NCBI GenBank assembly: GCA_963840425.1
Contig: CAWIYZ010000034.1
Coordinates: forward strand, 310,001-374,000
DNA from: CADEFX01 sp963840425
Lineage (GTDB): Bacteria; Pseudomonadota; Alphaproteobacteria; Rhizobiales; Hyphomicrobiaceae
Reading direction: 5' to 3'
Length of the DNA stretch: 64,000 nt
Below, one piece after another: positions 44,832 through 53,389 of this stretch. The position numbers and the translations under genes were made by a program. Below the pieces are notes generated by a model that ran no database searches, was not told the DNA's origin, and saw only the letters and a program-made list of their open reading frames with translations. The first letter of the stretch is position 1. Each line of letters begins with the position of its first letter.

Positions 44832-46610
44832 TCACAGTGGCCACACCCACGGCACCATCAGGATGGCGATGGCGTAGATCAGCACGGTCAGCGGTGCGCC
44901 GACCTTGAAGAAGTCCGAGAACTGGTACTTGCCCGGCCCGTAGACCATGAGGCACGAGGGCTCGAGCGGCGTCAGGTAAGAGCAGCTCGCCGCCACCGCC
45001 ACCATCATGCCGAAGGCGCGCGGATCGACGCCGATTTCCAGGCCAGTCTGCATGGCGATGGGAAACACCACCAGCGCCGCGGCCTGGTTCGACATCGGCT
45101 GCGTCAAAGCAACGGTCAGAATGAAGAAGCAGCTGAGCAGCGCGTAGTGGCTGTTGGCGCCCACCACGGCAATGAGCTGCTGCGCCAGGAACTTGCCGGC
45201 GCCGCTGGCTTCCATGGCGGCGCCGAGTGACAGCAGCGCGCCGATCAGGATCAGGGCCTTCCATTCGACCTGCCGGTAGGCTTCCTCCGGCGACAGGCAG
45301 CGCGTCAGCAGCATCAGGAATGCGCCGCCCAGCATCGCCACCGGCAATGTGGCGAGCTTGAAGGTGGCCGCGACGATGGCCAGCGCGAAGATGGCCGCCG
45401 CCAGCGGCGCGTGCTGGCGATTGAGCCGCTCCGTCGGCACGTTGCCGAATATGTTGAACAGGTTGCCCTGCTCCAATGCCTTCACGTTCTCCAGTGTTCC
45501 CTGCAGCAGCAGCACGTCGCCCATGCGCAAGCGCGCGGCGCTGATGGATGCGGGCAGCTGGCCGGCCCGGTGGATGGCCAGCACCTCCAGCCCGTAGCGT
45601 GCCTTGAAGTCCAGGCTGCGCAGGCTCTGGCCGATCAGTAGTGATCGCGGCAGCAGCACGCCCTCCACGATGGTCTTTTCTTCCTCCTCGTCCTGGTCCG
45701 GATCGGCCAGATGCACGTCGGCCTTGAACTCCAGTCCCTTGATGTCCTTGATCTTGAGAAGGTCCGCGCGCAGGCCTTCGATGAAGAGCTCGTCGCCGGC
45801 GGCCAGGGTCGCCTCGCTCAGCGCGTGCTTACCCTCCGTGGTCTCCTTGCCGCGCACCAGCTTCGCCACCGCCATCCCGGTGTCCGATGTGAGCTTGGCG
45901 TCCTCGATCGTCTTGCCGATGAGGGGGCTGTCCTCCGTCACCAGCACGTCCGCCTGGTAGGTGCGCTCGCCGATTTTCTCGTCGGCCTTCTGGTTGTCGC
46001 GTTGCGGGATCAGGCGCACGCCGACGGCCCAGACATAGAGCACGCCGAGAATGGCGATCGGGATGCCGACCGGCGCCATCTCGAACATGCCCATGGGCGG
46101 CTGCTGGTAGTTGGCGAAGAGGTCGCTGACCACCAGGTTGGTCGAGGTGCTGATGAGCGTGACCGAGCTGGTGAGAATCGAAGCGAACGCCAGGGGCAGC
46201 AGGAAGCGCGACGGGCTGACACCGATTTTGGCGGCGTAGCCGATCACCAGCGGCACGAAGAATGCTGTGGCGGCCGTATTGCTCATGAAGGCCGACAGCA
46301 CCGCCACCGACACCATGATGACCGGCAGAAAGATCGCCGGGTTGCGGCCGGCCACGTCGAACACGAAGCGGCCGGCCATCTCGACGACACCGGTCTGGAT
46401 GAGGCCGGCCGACATCACCAGCAGCCCGAGGATCATCATGACGGTGTCGCTGCTGAAGCCGGCGAAGGCCTTGTCGGGCGGCAGCAGTCCCGTGGCGATC
46501 ACGCCCAGCATGACGCCGAGCGCCACCACGTCGGCTGGGATGCGGTCCCAGGCGAAGACGATCACGGCAAGGCCGAGAATGGTGAGGCACGTGGCGATTT
46601 CAGGCGTCAT
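44832..46610 (-). CDS. SLC13-family permease with two RCK_C domains
   Basis: A 592-residue membrane protein. About five segments lie at the N-terminus, including the SLC13 block FMSNTAATAFFVPL and STSTNLVVSD. A cytoplasmic region (about residues 215-390) carries two TrkA-C/RCK_C-type domains (TYQADVLVTEDSPLIGKTIED and a second with LLPRSLLIGQSLRSLDF). A second membrane half has the repeat LTQPMSNQAAALVVFP. Related proteins move dicarboxylates or sulfate with sodium. It is flanked by the orphan gene and a divergent iron alcohol dehydrogenase. Confidence 0.9.
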   Translation of the reverse strand: MTPEIATCLTILGLAVIVFAWDRIPADVVALGVMLGVIATGLLPPDKAFAGFSSDTVMMILGLLVMSAGLIQTGVVEMAGRFVFDVAGRNPAIFLPVIMVSVAVLSAFMSNTAATAFFVPLVIGYAAKIGVSPSRFLLPLAFASILTSSVTLISTSTNLVVSDLFANYQQPPMGMFEMAPVGIPIAILGVLYVWAVGVRLIPQRDNQKADEKIGERTYQADVLVTEDSPLIGKTIEDAKLTSDTGMAVAKLVRGKETTEGKHALSEATLAAGDELFIEGLRADLLKIKDIKGLEFKADVHLADPDQDEEEEKTIVEGVLLPRSLLIGQSLRSLDFKARYGLEVLAIHRAGQLPASISAARLRMGDVLLLQGTLENVKALEQGNLFNIFGNVPTERLNRQHAPLAAAIFALAIVAATFKLATLPVAMLGGAFLMLLTRCLSPEEAYRQVEWKALILIGALLSLGAAMEASGAGKFLAQQLIAVVGANSHYALLSCFFILTVALTQPMSNQAAALVVFPIAMQTGLEIGVDPRAFGMMVAVAASCSYLTPLEPSCLMVYGPGKYQFSDFFKVGAPLTVLIYAIAILMVPWVWPL

Positions 46611-46794
46611 AGGGAACCGCGCGGCAGGAGTGGCGTGCCAGTGGTGAGCAACCTTCTAGCGATGCCTGGTGCATTGGGCCAGCGCAGAGACCGCCCGTGC
46701 TGCGCTTCCCGTCAGGGCGCCTTGCTCCTGCCGCGCGCGCCTGACAAACTCGCAGCCGCCAACGGATAAGAAAATCACGCATCGGGAGGACCAC

Positions 46795-47967
46795 ATGCTG
46801 CCATCAGGACGAGTCGTCTTCGGCGAGATGGACGAGGTGGTGTTCGGCAAGCCGGCCGCGCAGGCGGTGGCCGAGCAGGCGCAGCGCCTCGGCGCGACGC
46901 GCGTCTTCCTGATGGTGAGCAATTCGCTCAACCGCAACACCGACGAGATCGAGAAAGTGCGCCGCGCGCTCGGCAATCGCTGCGCCGGCGTCTTCGATCG
47001 CATGCAGCCGCACACGCCGCGCTCGTCAGTCATTGCGGCGACCGAGGCGGCGAGGGCCGCAAATGCCGATCTCATCGTCACCATCGGCGGCGGCTCCATC
47101 ACCGATGGCGCCAAGGCCGTGCAGATGTGCCTCGCCAACGACATCCGCACGGCGGAGGACATCGACAGGCTGCGCCCGGTCAAGGCCGCCGACGGCAGCA
47201 TCGGCCCGCCGGACATGAAGGCGCCGACGGTGCGCCAGATCAGCGTGCCGACCACGCTCTCAGGCGGCGAGTTCAGTGCCATTGCCGGCGTCACGGACGA
47301 GCGCACGAAAACCAAGGAGCTGCTGCGCCATCCGCGCATCATGGCGAGCGCGGTGATCCTCGATCCGGCCGTGACGGTGCACACGCCCGAGTGGCTGTGG
47401 CTCTCGACCGGCATCCGCGCCGTCGATCATTGTGTCGAAGGCGTGTGCTCCAACGAGGCCAACGCCTATGCCGATGCGCAAGCGCTCAAGGGGCTCGCGC
47501 TCTTGTCCGGCGGGCTGCCGCGCGTCAAGGCGGATCCCAAGGATGTCGCGGCGCGGCTCGATTGCCAGATGGGCACATGGCTGTCGATGGGGCCGCTGGC
47601 AAGCGGCGTGCCGATGGGCGCCAGCCACGGCATCGGCTACGTGCTCGGCGCCGTGTTCGACGTGCCGCACGGGCATACGTCGTGCATCATGCTGCCGGCG
47701 GTCATGCGCTGGAACAAGACGGTCAATGCCGAGCGCCAAGCCCTGGTGTCCGTGGCCATGGCCGAGGCCGGCAAGGATGCGGGCGATGTGCTCGACACGT
47801 TCATCGGCGGGCTAGGCATGCCGCGCAGCCTCGGTGCCGTGAAGATCGGGCGCGAGCACTTCCCGCGTATTTCGGAGCAGGCCATGGGCACGCCCTGGGT
47901 GCCGCGCAACCCGCGGCCCATCGACGGCCCGGCGCAGGTGCGCGAGATACTCGAGTTGGCAGCCTGA
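46795..47967 (+). CDS. Iron-containing alcohol dehydrogenase family protein
   Basis: A 390-residue enzyme of the group that includes maleylacetate reductase and FucO. The dinucleotide site is VTIGGGSITDGAKAV. Metal ligands are in STGIRAVDHCVEG (Asp, His) and in MGASHGIGYVLG and VPHGHTSCIMLP (His, His). ATG 46795 has a strong GGGAGGA ribosome binding site. The substrate is not clear; catabolic reductases of this family are common beside aromatic and alicyclic pathways. Confidence 0.9.
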   Translation: MLPSGRVVFGEMDEVVFGKPAAQAVAEQAQRLGATRVFLMVSNSLNRNTDEIEKVRRALGNRCAGVFDRMQPHTPRSSVIAATEAARAANADLIVTIGGGSITDGAKAVQMCLANDIRTAEDIDRLRPVKAADGSIGPPDMKAPTVRQISVPTTLSGGEFSAIAGVTDERTKTKELLRHPRIMASAVILDPAVTVHTPEWLWLSTGIRAVDHCVEGVCSNEANAYADAQALKGLALLSGGLPRVKADPKDVAARLDCQMGTWLSMGPLASGVPMGASHGIGYVLGAVFDVPHGHTSCIMLPAVMRWNKTVNAERQALVSVAMAEAGKDAGDVLDTFIGGLGMPRSLGAVKIGREHFPRISEQAMGTPWVPRNPRPIDGPAQVREILELAA

Positions 47968-47988
47968 GATCCGCAGTCGCCCGCGCAT

Positions 47989-48396
47989 TCAGCACCTCTT
48001 GAAGTATCGGTAGATCTCGGGTGCGCGCAGCCAGATAAAGTCTTTCGTCAATCCGCCGTTCTTCGCGATCCAGGCGCGGATGTCGGGCTGATAGGCCGCC
48101 CGTAGCGTGGCCGTGGCACTTTCCAACTTGGCCAGATGGAAGCCGAACGAGGCGTTGGGCATCACGCAGATGCGGCTGCGCGGAATATGGCCGAGCAGCA
48201 CGGTGCAGGCGGACTGGCACGGGCCCACGATCCTGACGCTGACCCCGCGCGCCGCAAGCCCCGCCCATCGCTTGTCGTACTCCGCAACCCTGCCGCCGTG
48301 GTTGTCATACACGTCGATGGTCTCGGCGCGCGCAGGCGCGATAACAGCAAGGCCGAGGAGCGCACAAGCCAGACTGCGATGGAGCATGGAAAGCAT
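47989..48396 (-). CDS. Secreted protein related to COG3904-type periplasmic proteins
   Basis: A 135-residue protein with a signal peptide (cleavage near PARAET) and the block GPCQSACTVLLG, followed by RICVMPNASFGFHLA. This pattern is typical of a group of small periplasmic proteins with a ClpP/crotonase-like fold, in which the Ser of SAC is the nucleophile position. Activity is not established. ATG 48396 or an ATG three codons later may be the start. Confidence 0.7.
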   Translation of the reverse strand: MLSMLHRSLACALLGLAVIAPARAETIDVYDNHGGRVAEYDKRWAGLAARGVSVRIVGPCQSACTVLLGHIPRSRICVMPNASFGFHLAKLESATATLRAAYQPDIRAWIAKNGGLTKDFIWLRAPEIYRYFKRC

Positions 48397-48401
48397 CTCC
48401 T

Positions 48402-49472
48402 TTATGCCTCGATCTTGATCGTCCTACCCGTGCGCGCCGCCTCCTCGATGGCGAGCGTGACGGCGAGGGTGCGGCGGGCTTCCTCCAAGGTGGTGTGCGG
48501 CACGGGCCGGCCGTTCATCAGATGGTCGAGCCAGGAGCGCGTCTCGCTGGCCACGGCGCCCCAGTAGTCGCCGACCGCGTAGTCGGCCGCCGATGTTGTC
48601 TGCATGAACATCAGGCTGACGTTGTGGTCGGGCACGTAGGTGTGCGGCGCGCCGCGCTCGGTGTAGAGCAGGCTGTCCTTGTTGTCGGCGTCGAGCAGGA
48701 TGACGCCCTCGGTGCCGATGATCTCGAAGCGCGCGGACTGGCCGACGGTTGGATATTTGGCCGGCAGCACATAGCTGATGCCAAGGTTGACCACGGCGCC
48801 CGTGTCGAACGTGACAATCGCCCATGTCACGTCGCCGACGTCGTAGCCCATGGACTTGAACACGCGCTTCTGCTCACGCGCCACCACCTCGACGGGGCGG
48901 TGGCCTTCGAGATACCAGCAGGCCATGTCCACGTAGTACGTGAGCACGTCGTTGACGGCGGTGGCAGTCGGCGCGCGCTTCAGGATCTCCATGAACTGCG
49001 CGCGCGCATTGTAGACGCGCTGCTGAATGCCGAGGATCTCGCCGAGGCGGCCTTGCAGGATCTGCTCCTTGGCCAGCATCCAGCGGCGCTCGTGGCGGCG
49101 CGAATAGCCGACGCGGATCTCGGTGCCCGTGCGCTTGGCTGTCTCGACGATGGCGTCGGCGTCGGCGAGCGAGAACGACAGCGGTTTCTCGACAAACACG
49201 GGCTTGCCGGCCTCCAGCGCCTGCACCACGGCCTCGCGGTGGTCGTGCTCAGGCGTGGAGACGAACACGGCATTGACGGATGGATGCTGGATGGCGGCGA
49301 GGTTGTCGGTGGTGGCGAGATTGGCGCCGACGCGCTGGGCCAGGATGTCGGCCTTGTGCTGCTCGCGGTCGGAGACGGCGAGAAAATTCACGCCGGGATG
49401 CGCCGCCGACAGGCTGGCGCGCAACGTGCCGATGCGTCCGCTGCCGATCACGGCGATGCCGATGGATTGCAT
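48402..49472 (-). CDS. Gfo/Idh/MocA-family oxidoreductase
   Basis: A 356-residue NAD(P)-dependent sugar or cyclitol oxidoreductase. The N-terminal Rossmann domain shows AVIGSGRIG and the EKPLSF motif with the catalytic Lys; the C-terminal alpha/beta domain has AVNDVLTYYVDMACWYLEG in place of the usual GxxxDxxxH helix (Asp kept). Inositol dehydrogenase is the nearest well-known relative, but the substrate cannot be assigned. It is followed after 5 bp by the secreted-protein gene. Confidence 0.88.
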   Translation of the reverse strand: MQSIGIAVIGSGRIGTLRASLSAAHPGVNFLAVSDREQHKADILAQRVGANLATTDNLAAIQHPSVNAVFVSTPEHDHREAVVQALEAGKPVFVEKPLSFSLADADAIVETAKRTGTEIRVGYSRRHERRWMLAKEQILQGRLGEILGIQQRVYNARAQFMEILKRAPTATAVNDVLTYYVDMACWYLEGHRPVEVVAREQKRVFKSMGYDVGDVTWAIVTFDTGAVVNLGISYVLPAKYPTVGQSARFEIIGTEGVILLDADNKDSLLYTERGAPHTYVPDHNVSLMFMQTTSAADYAVGDYWGAVASETRSWLDHLMNGRPVPHTTLEEARRTLAVTLAIEEAARTGRTIKIEA

Positions 49473-49515
49473 CCGTTCATCTTCCCCGGTGGACTTCAGT
49501 CATAGTCTCGCACAC

Positions 49516-49590
49516 TAGAGCAGGATCGTTTCGGATTGAATCACCTTGCCTCATACGAAGCGTTTCGGCCGAAACGTGAATCCTGCTCTA
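49516..49590. repeat. Palindromic repeat (TAGAGCAGGAT ends)
   Basis: TAGAGCAGGATCGTTTCGG at the left pairs with CCGAAACGTGAATCCTGCTCTA at the right, with a nested palindrome CGTTTCGGCCGAAACG at 49561-49576. It is a classic Hyphomicrobiales intergenic repeat type, between the oxidoreductase and acetyltransferase genes. Confidence 0.8.
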
Positions 49591-49620
49591 TTTCATAAGT
49601 TCAGAGTGCAATTCACGCGT

Positions 49621-49718
49621 CGTGGCGGAGCCGCGCTATGCGCGGACGCGACGGAGCCGCGCTACGCGCGGACGCATGGAAGCACTTCCGGCTTCCATGC
49701 GAAACGATCGCGCTCTAC
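49621..49718. repeat. Tandem GGAGCCGCGC repeat plus ATGGAAGC hairpin
   Basis: Two 26-bp direct units (CGGAGCCGCGCTATGCGCGG at 49626 and the same with one change at 49652) are followed by a hairpin GCATGGAAGC/GCTTCCATGC (49674-49700) and the tail GAAACGATCGCGCTCTA. The hairpin plus tail recurs at 55109-55151, and the tandem unit recurs inverted at 1640-1690. Confidence 0.78.
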
Positions 49719-50353
49719 CCGCCCGGGAGTCGCCGCGTGAGCGTGCGCGGGTTCAGCAGGTCGCCGTCCGTCTCCAGCTTGCGCGACAGAAAAACGGCAG
49801 CATCGAGCTTCTGGAAATTGCGCTTGCGATAGAAGCGAAGGGCTTCCTGGTTGTTCTCGGCGACCTCGAGGACGATGTGCGTGCAGCCTCTGAGCTGGGC
49901 GGCATGCTCGATCTGCTCGAACATGTAGGAGCCGATGCCAATGCCGTGATAGTCAGGGTGGACGGCGATCTCCTCCACGAACAGGGGCCGCATGCCGCGC
50001 ATCTCGAAGTAGCGCGGGTTCATCCATTTGTCGGAGCCGACGATCTCGTAGGCATACTCCGCGTAGCCGACGAGCTCGAACTTGGCCCCGCGCTTGATCT
50101 CGAACACGAGCTGCTCGATGCCGTCCTCTTCGTAAATTTCCAAGAAATGCTTCTTGTGTCGCGGCCGCTGGTATTCGACGGTCTCGCGGTTTACGTCGCG
50201 GAACACGCGCTTGAGGAACTCCCAGACCCGATTGATGTCGCGCCGGTGCATGCGGCGCACCCGCACCTCCAGTTCCCGGCCGATCGCAGCAGGGTCGCCG
50301 GGCGTTTCTGGCACATCGTCCGCGGGCAGCATGTCTGATCTTCGCCTTGTCAT
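49715..50353 (-). CDS. GNAT-family N-acetyltransferase
   Basis: A 212-residue protein with a GNAT fold: N-terminal RVRRMHRRDINRV, a long linker with RPRHKKHFLEIYEEDG, and the acetyl-CoA-binding VEEIAVHPDYHGIGIGSYMFEQ. ENNQEALRFYRKRNF follows, the usual end block. It acetylates an unknown amine, perhaps a ribosomal or other protein N-terminus. The stop lies within the tail of the dispersed repeat. ATG 50353 or 50332 may be the start. Confidence 0.85.
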   Translation of the reverse strand: MTRRRSDMLPADDVPETPGDPAAIGRELEVRVRRMHRRDINRVWEFLKRVFRDVNRETVEYQRPRHKKHFLEIYEEDGIEQLVFEIKRGAKFELVGYAEYAYEIVGSDKWMNPRYFEMRGMRPLFVEEIAVHPDYHGIGIGSYMFEQIEHAAQLRGCTHIVLEVAENNQEALRFYRKRNFQKLDAAVFLSRKLETDGDLLNPRTLTRRLPGG

Positions 50354-50509
50354 CCTGGATCACATCCCGTGACCGGTGAGGTTAACGCCGGTGCAGCACG
50401 CGACAATGCCAGGGCCTGCCGCCATGGCGAAGGGCAATTCCACCGATAAGAGGGGAGGGCGGAATGCCGTAAAGTCGTAACAGCCGAAATGCAGTCGGAG
50501 ATGACAACC

Positions 50510-51631
50510 ATGCTGTACGTCGACATTCCGACCCTTCCGGAGCTCAAGGCGCTGGCCGCAACGCGGGCTGACGCTTGCGTCTCGATCTACCTGCCCACCA
50601 CACCCGTGACGCAGGAGACTGCGGCCAGCCGCATCGAGCTCAAGAACCTGACCAAGACTGCGCTGGGACAACTCGAAGCCGTCCGCTTCGACAAGCGCCG
50701 TCTGGCCGGCATCGGCGACCAGCTGGCGGGGCTCGCCGACGACGATGGGTTCTGGAAATACCAGGCGATGAGCCTCGCAATCTTGGTCACACCCGATGCG
50801 ATGCGCACGTTTCGCCTGCCGAACCGGCTCACCGCCATGGCCGAGGTCTCCGACCGTTTCCACCTGAAGCCGCTGCTGCGCGCCATCACCTTCCCGCACG
50901 AAGCCTTCGTGCTGGCACTGTCGGAGAATGCGGTTCGCCTGGTCGAGGCATTCGCCGATCTGCCGGCGCAGGAGGTCAGGATCCGAGACCTTCCCAAGGA
51001 TGGCGCCGACGCATTGAAACGGCAGGCGAACGACAAGGGCTTGCGGCGGGAAAGCGACCGGGGGAAGGAAGGGGAGAAGGACCTGCTGCGCAAGTACGCC
51101 CGCCAGATCGATGCTGCCCTGCGTGCCGTTCTCGCTGGCCGCGACACGGCGCTCATTCTTGCCGCAACTGAACCGCTGGCGTCGATCTTCCGCTCCGTCA
51201 ACACCTATCCGGGGCTTGTGGCAGTGGGTATCTCCGCCAGCCCGGACCGGATGAGCGATGCCGAACTCGCGGCTGCGGCGCGGCCGATCCTGGACAGGAC
51301 CTATGCGCGCGACCTCGAGACGGCGAGAAGATTGTTCGAGGACCGAAGGGGGCAAGGCCGCGCCACCAGCGATATCTCGGATGCAGCGCGGGCGGCAACC
51401 TATGGTGCGATCGAGCAGCTCATGCTCGACATCGATGAAGTCATCCCCGGCACCGTGGACGAGGCCGATGGCCGTGTCACCTTCGCCGAGGGGCCGAGCG
51501 CCAAGACCTATGGCATCGTCGATGAGATCGCCGGCCGCGCCCTGCTCAGCGGCGCGCGCGTGCTGGCGGTGCGCAAGGAGGACATCCCTGGCCAGGCGCA
51601 GCTGGCTGCGATCTTGCGCTATCCCGTCTGA
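50510..51631 (+). CDS. baeRF-like (bacterial eRF1-family) protein
   Basis: A 373-residue soluble protein beginning MLYVDIPTLPELKALA, with CVSIYLPTTPVTQE, FPHEAFVLALSENAVRLVEAF mid-protein, ILAATEPLASIFR, and a C-terminal RALLSGARVLAVRKEDIP. This order matches the bacterial relatives of archaeo-eukaryotic release factor eRF1 (baeRF), proposed to act on ribosomes. The assignment is from memory of family blocks and moderately sure. ATG 50510 follows GGAG; ATG 50489 is possible. Confidence 0.65.
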   Translation: MLYVDIPTLPELKALAATRADACVSIYLPTTPVTQETAASRIELKNLTKTALGQLEAVRFDKRRLAGIGDQLAGLADDDGFWKYQAMSLAILVTPDAMRTFRLPNRLTAMAEVSDRFHLKPLLRAITFPHEAFVLALSENAVRLVEAFADLPAQEVRIRDLPKDGADALKRQANDKGLRRESDRGKEGEKDLLRKYARQIDAALRAVLAGRDTALILAATEPLASIFRSVNTYPGLVAVGISASPDRMSDAELAAAARPILDRTYARDLETARRLFEDRRGQGRATSDISDAARAATYGAIEQLMLDIDEVIPGTVDEADGRVTFAEGPSAKTYGIVDEIAGRALLSGARVLAVRKEDIPGQAQLAAILRYPV

Positions 51632-51651
51632 CGGCGTCTGCGCAAAAGAAA

Positions 51652-51675
51652 ACCCCCGCGCGTCAGCGCGGGGGT
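51652..51675 (-). terminator. Rho-independent terminator
   Basis: A perfect 10-bp stem (ACCCCCGCGC/GCGCGGGGGT) with loop GTCA. On the minus strand it is followed by TTTTCTTTT, so it ends transcription of the small secreted-protein gene at 51704-51910. It also lies 20 bp past the baeRF-like stop on the plus strand. Confidence 0.85.
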
Positions 51676-51703
51676 AGCAACCCGGCTCGTCAAAGACGGC
51701 CGC

Positions 51704-51910
51704 TTACTTCATCGGCACGGCGGCCTTCTTGACCTTCTTGACCTTGACCTTCTCGACCTTGGCCGGGGCAGCGGCGACGCGGTCGTGCCGCATCCAGTTG
51801 AACAGGCAGCCGGCCCTGCCGAGGCCGAGACCGCCGGCCTGCGAGGCGGTCGGCAGTGCAACGAGCGCAGCAGCAGCGGCGAGAGTAGCGAGTGTCAAAC
51901 GTGACTTCAT
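51704..51910 (-). CDS. Small secreted basic protein
   Basis: A 68-residue protein: signal peptide MKSRLTLATLAAAAALVALP with cleavage near SQAGG, a short glycine-rich mature start with a single Cys (GRAGCLFNWMRHD), and a Lys/Val-repeat tail (KVEKVKVKKVKKA). Start ATG 51910 is preceded by GGAGGA. The tail looks designed to bind an acidic partner or nucleic acid; function unknown. Confidence 0.7.
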   Translation of the reverse strand: MKSRLTLATLAAAAALVALPTASQAGGLGLGRAGCLFNWMRHDRVAAAPAKVEKVKVKKVKKAAVPMK

Positions 51911-51935
51911 GCGAGCATCCTCCGGAGATGTTGTA

Positions 51936-51956
51936 GATGCAGAGTAACTCTGCATC
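51936..51956 (-). promoter_or_regulatory. Perfect palindrome upstream of the small secreted protein
   Basis: GATGCAGAG-TAA-CTCTGCATC, a 9-bp stem with a 3-nt loop, 26 bp upstream of the start at 51910. It may be an operator or a 5'-UTR hairpin. Confidence 0.5.
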
Positions 51957-52249
51957 AATACTTGGCATTCTGCCCCATATTCAGATGAACGTCGGTTTAC
52001 ATCTTGAATGGCAGCGGGATTAATCTACAGCCATGCTTAACCAATACGCGCCAATACAACCTTGAAAGTCGAGCTGCGCGACTGAACGCGACCATTTTCC
52101 CGTGCTTGGCGCGGGTGCCGGCTTCGATGCGCGAGTCTCTCGTCCAATCCCGTTGCGTGGGCTGATGCATTTCTCCGACACCTCTCGCTTAGCCGGATCG
52201 TTTCTGAAACACTGGCCGATGAGGAAGCAGCCACAAGAAGGGGAACGCC
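51957..52249. other. Non-coding gap before the NHL-repeat gene
   Basis: No gene or clear structure is seen apart from a ribosome binding site (AAGAAGGGGAAC) just before the ATG at 52250. The region must hold the promoters of the two divergent genes; no sequence match to a known promoter stands out. Confidence 0.4.
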
Positions 52250-53218
52250 ATGTCGGACGTCGTGGGCAGCGGCGAGCATCGCTACAAATTCGTGGAAGGC
52301 TGGGGCAAGCTGCCCGACGGGTGGGAGCTGAAGGACGTCGGCTCGGTTGCCGTCGACAGCAAGGACCAGGTCTACGTTTTCAATCGCGGCGAGCACCCGA
52401 TGGTGGTGTTCGACCGCGAGGGCAATTTCCTGCGCTCATGGGGTGAGGGCCTGTTCAAGCGTGCGCACGGCCTGCATGTCGACGAGCACGATCACCTCTG
52501 GTGCACCGACGACGGCGACCACACGGTGAGGAAGTGCACCACCGACGGAAAGGTGCTGCTCACCATCGGCCTGCCCGACAAGCCGGCGCCGTACATGAGC
52601 GGCGAGCCGTTCCACCGCTGCACGCACACGGCGCAGTCGCCCAAGGGTGAGATCTACGTGTCGGACGGCTACGGCAACGCGCGCGTGCACAAGTACACGC
52701 CGGACGGCAAGCTGATCATGTCATGGGGCGAGCCCGGCACGGATCCCGGCCAGTTCAACATCGTGCACAACATTACTACCGATCCGGATGGCTGGGTCTA
52801 CGTGGCCGATCGCGAGAACCACCGCGTGCAGGTGTTCGACGGCAACGGCAAGTACGAGACGCAGTGGAACAACCTGCACCGGCCGTGCGCCATCTACTGC
52901 TCCTGCCGCGCCGGCAAGCAGCCGCAGTTCATCATCGGCGAGCTGGGCCCGAGCTTGGCGATCAACCTGAAGGTGCCCAACCTCGGCCCGCGCCTCAGCA
53001 TCGTCGACGGCAAGGGCAAGCGCATCGCCCGCATCGGCGGCGAGAAGGGACCGGGTCTCGAGACCGGCAAGTTCATGGCGCCGCACGGCATCACGATGGA
53101 CTCGCGCGGCGACATCTATCTGGGCGAGGTGGCCTATACCAACTGGGCGCAGTCGTTCCCCGGCACGCCGGCGCCCAAACACATCCGCTCGCTGCAGAAG
53201 CTGGCGCGCGTGGCGTGA
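52250..53218 (+). CDS. NHL-repeat beta-propeller protein
   Basis: A 322-residue protein built of NHL-type repeats (SVAVDSKDQVYVFNRG, GLHVDEHDHLWCTDDGDH, GEIYVSDGYGNARVHKY, ITTDPDGWVYVADRENHRVQVF, GITMDSRGDIYLGE), about six blades. No signal peptide is visible. Related proteins include peptidyl-alpha-hydroxyglycine lyase domains and cytoplasmic scaffold or lactonase-like propellers. Catalytic role unassigned. Confidence 0.88.
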   Translation: MSDVVGSGEHRYKFVEGWGKLPDGWELKDVGSVAVDSKDQVYVFNRGEHPMVVFDREGNFLRSWGEGLFKRAHGLHVDEHDHLWCTDDGDHTVRKCTTDGKVLLTIGLPDKPAPYMSGEPFHRCTHTAQSPKGEIYVSDGYGNARVHKYTPDGKLIMSWGEPGTDPGQFNIVHNITTDPDGWVYVADRENHRVQVFDGNGKYETQWNNLHRPCAIYCSCRAGKQPQFIIGELGPSLAINLKVPNLGPRLSIVDGKGKRIARIGGEKGPGLETGKFMAPHGITMDSRGDIYLGEVAYTNWAQSFPGTPAPKHIRSLQKLARVA

Positions 53219-53389
53219 AGCGGTAGAGCGAGCGGGACCAGGACGCGGGTGACGGGCCGGAAAACTCCTCGGCCCATCGCCACCCGGACCGGGCTTCGCG
53301 CAATCGTTCTGCACGCCGAGGCGGGCCTCATATTGCAGCATCAGGTCCATTTGATTCCGCAGTCGCGGCACGGGAACGGAGATTCTGGA

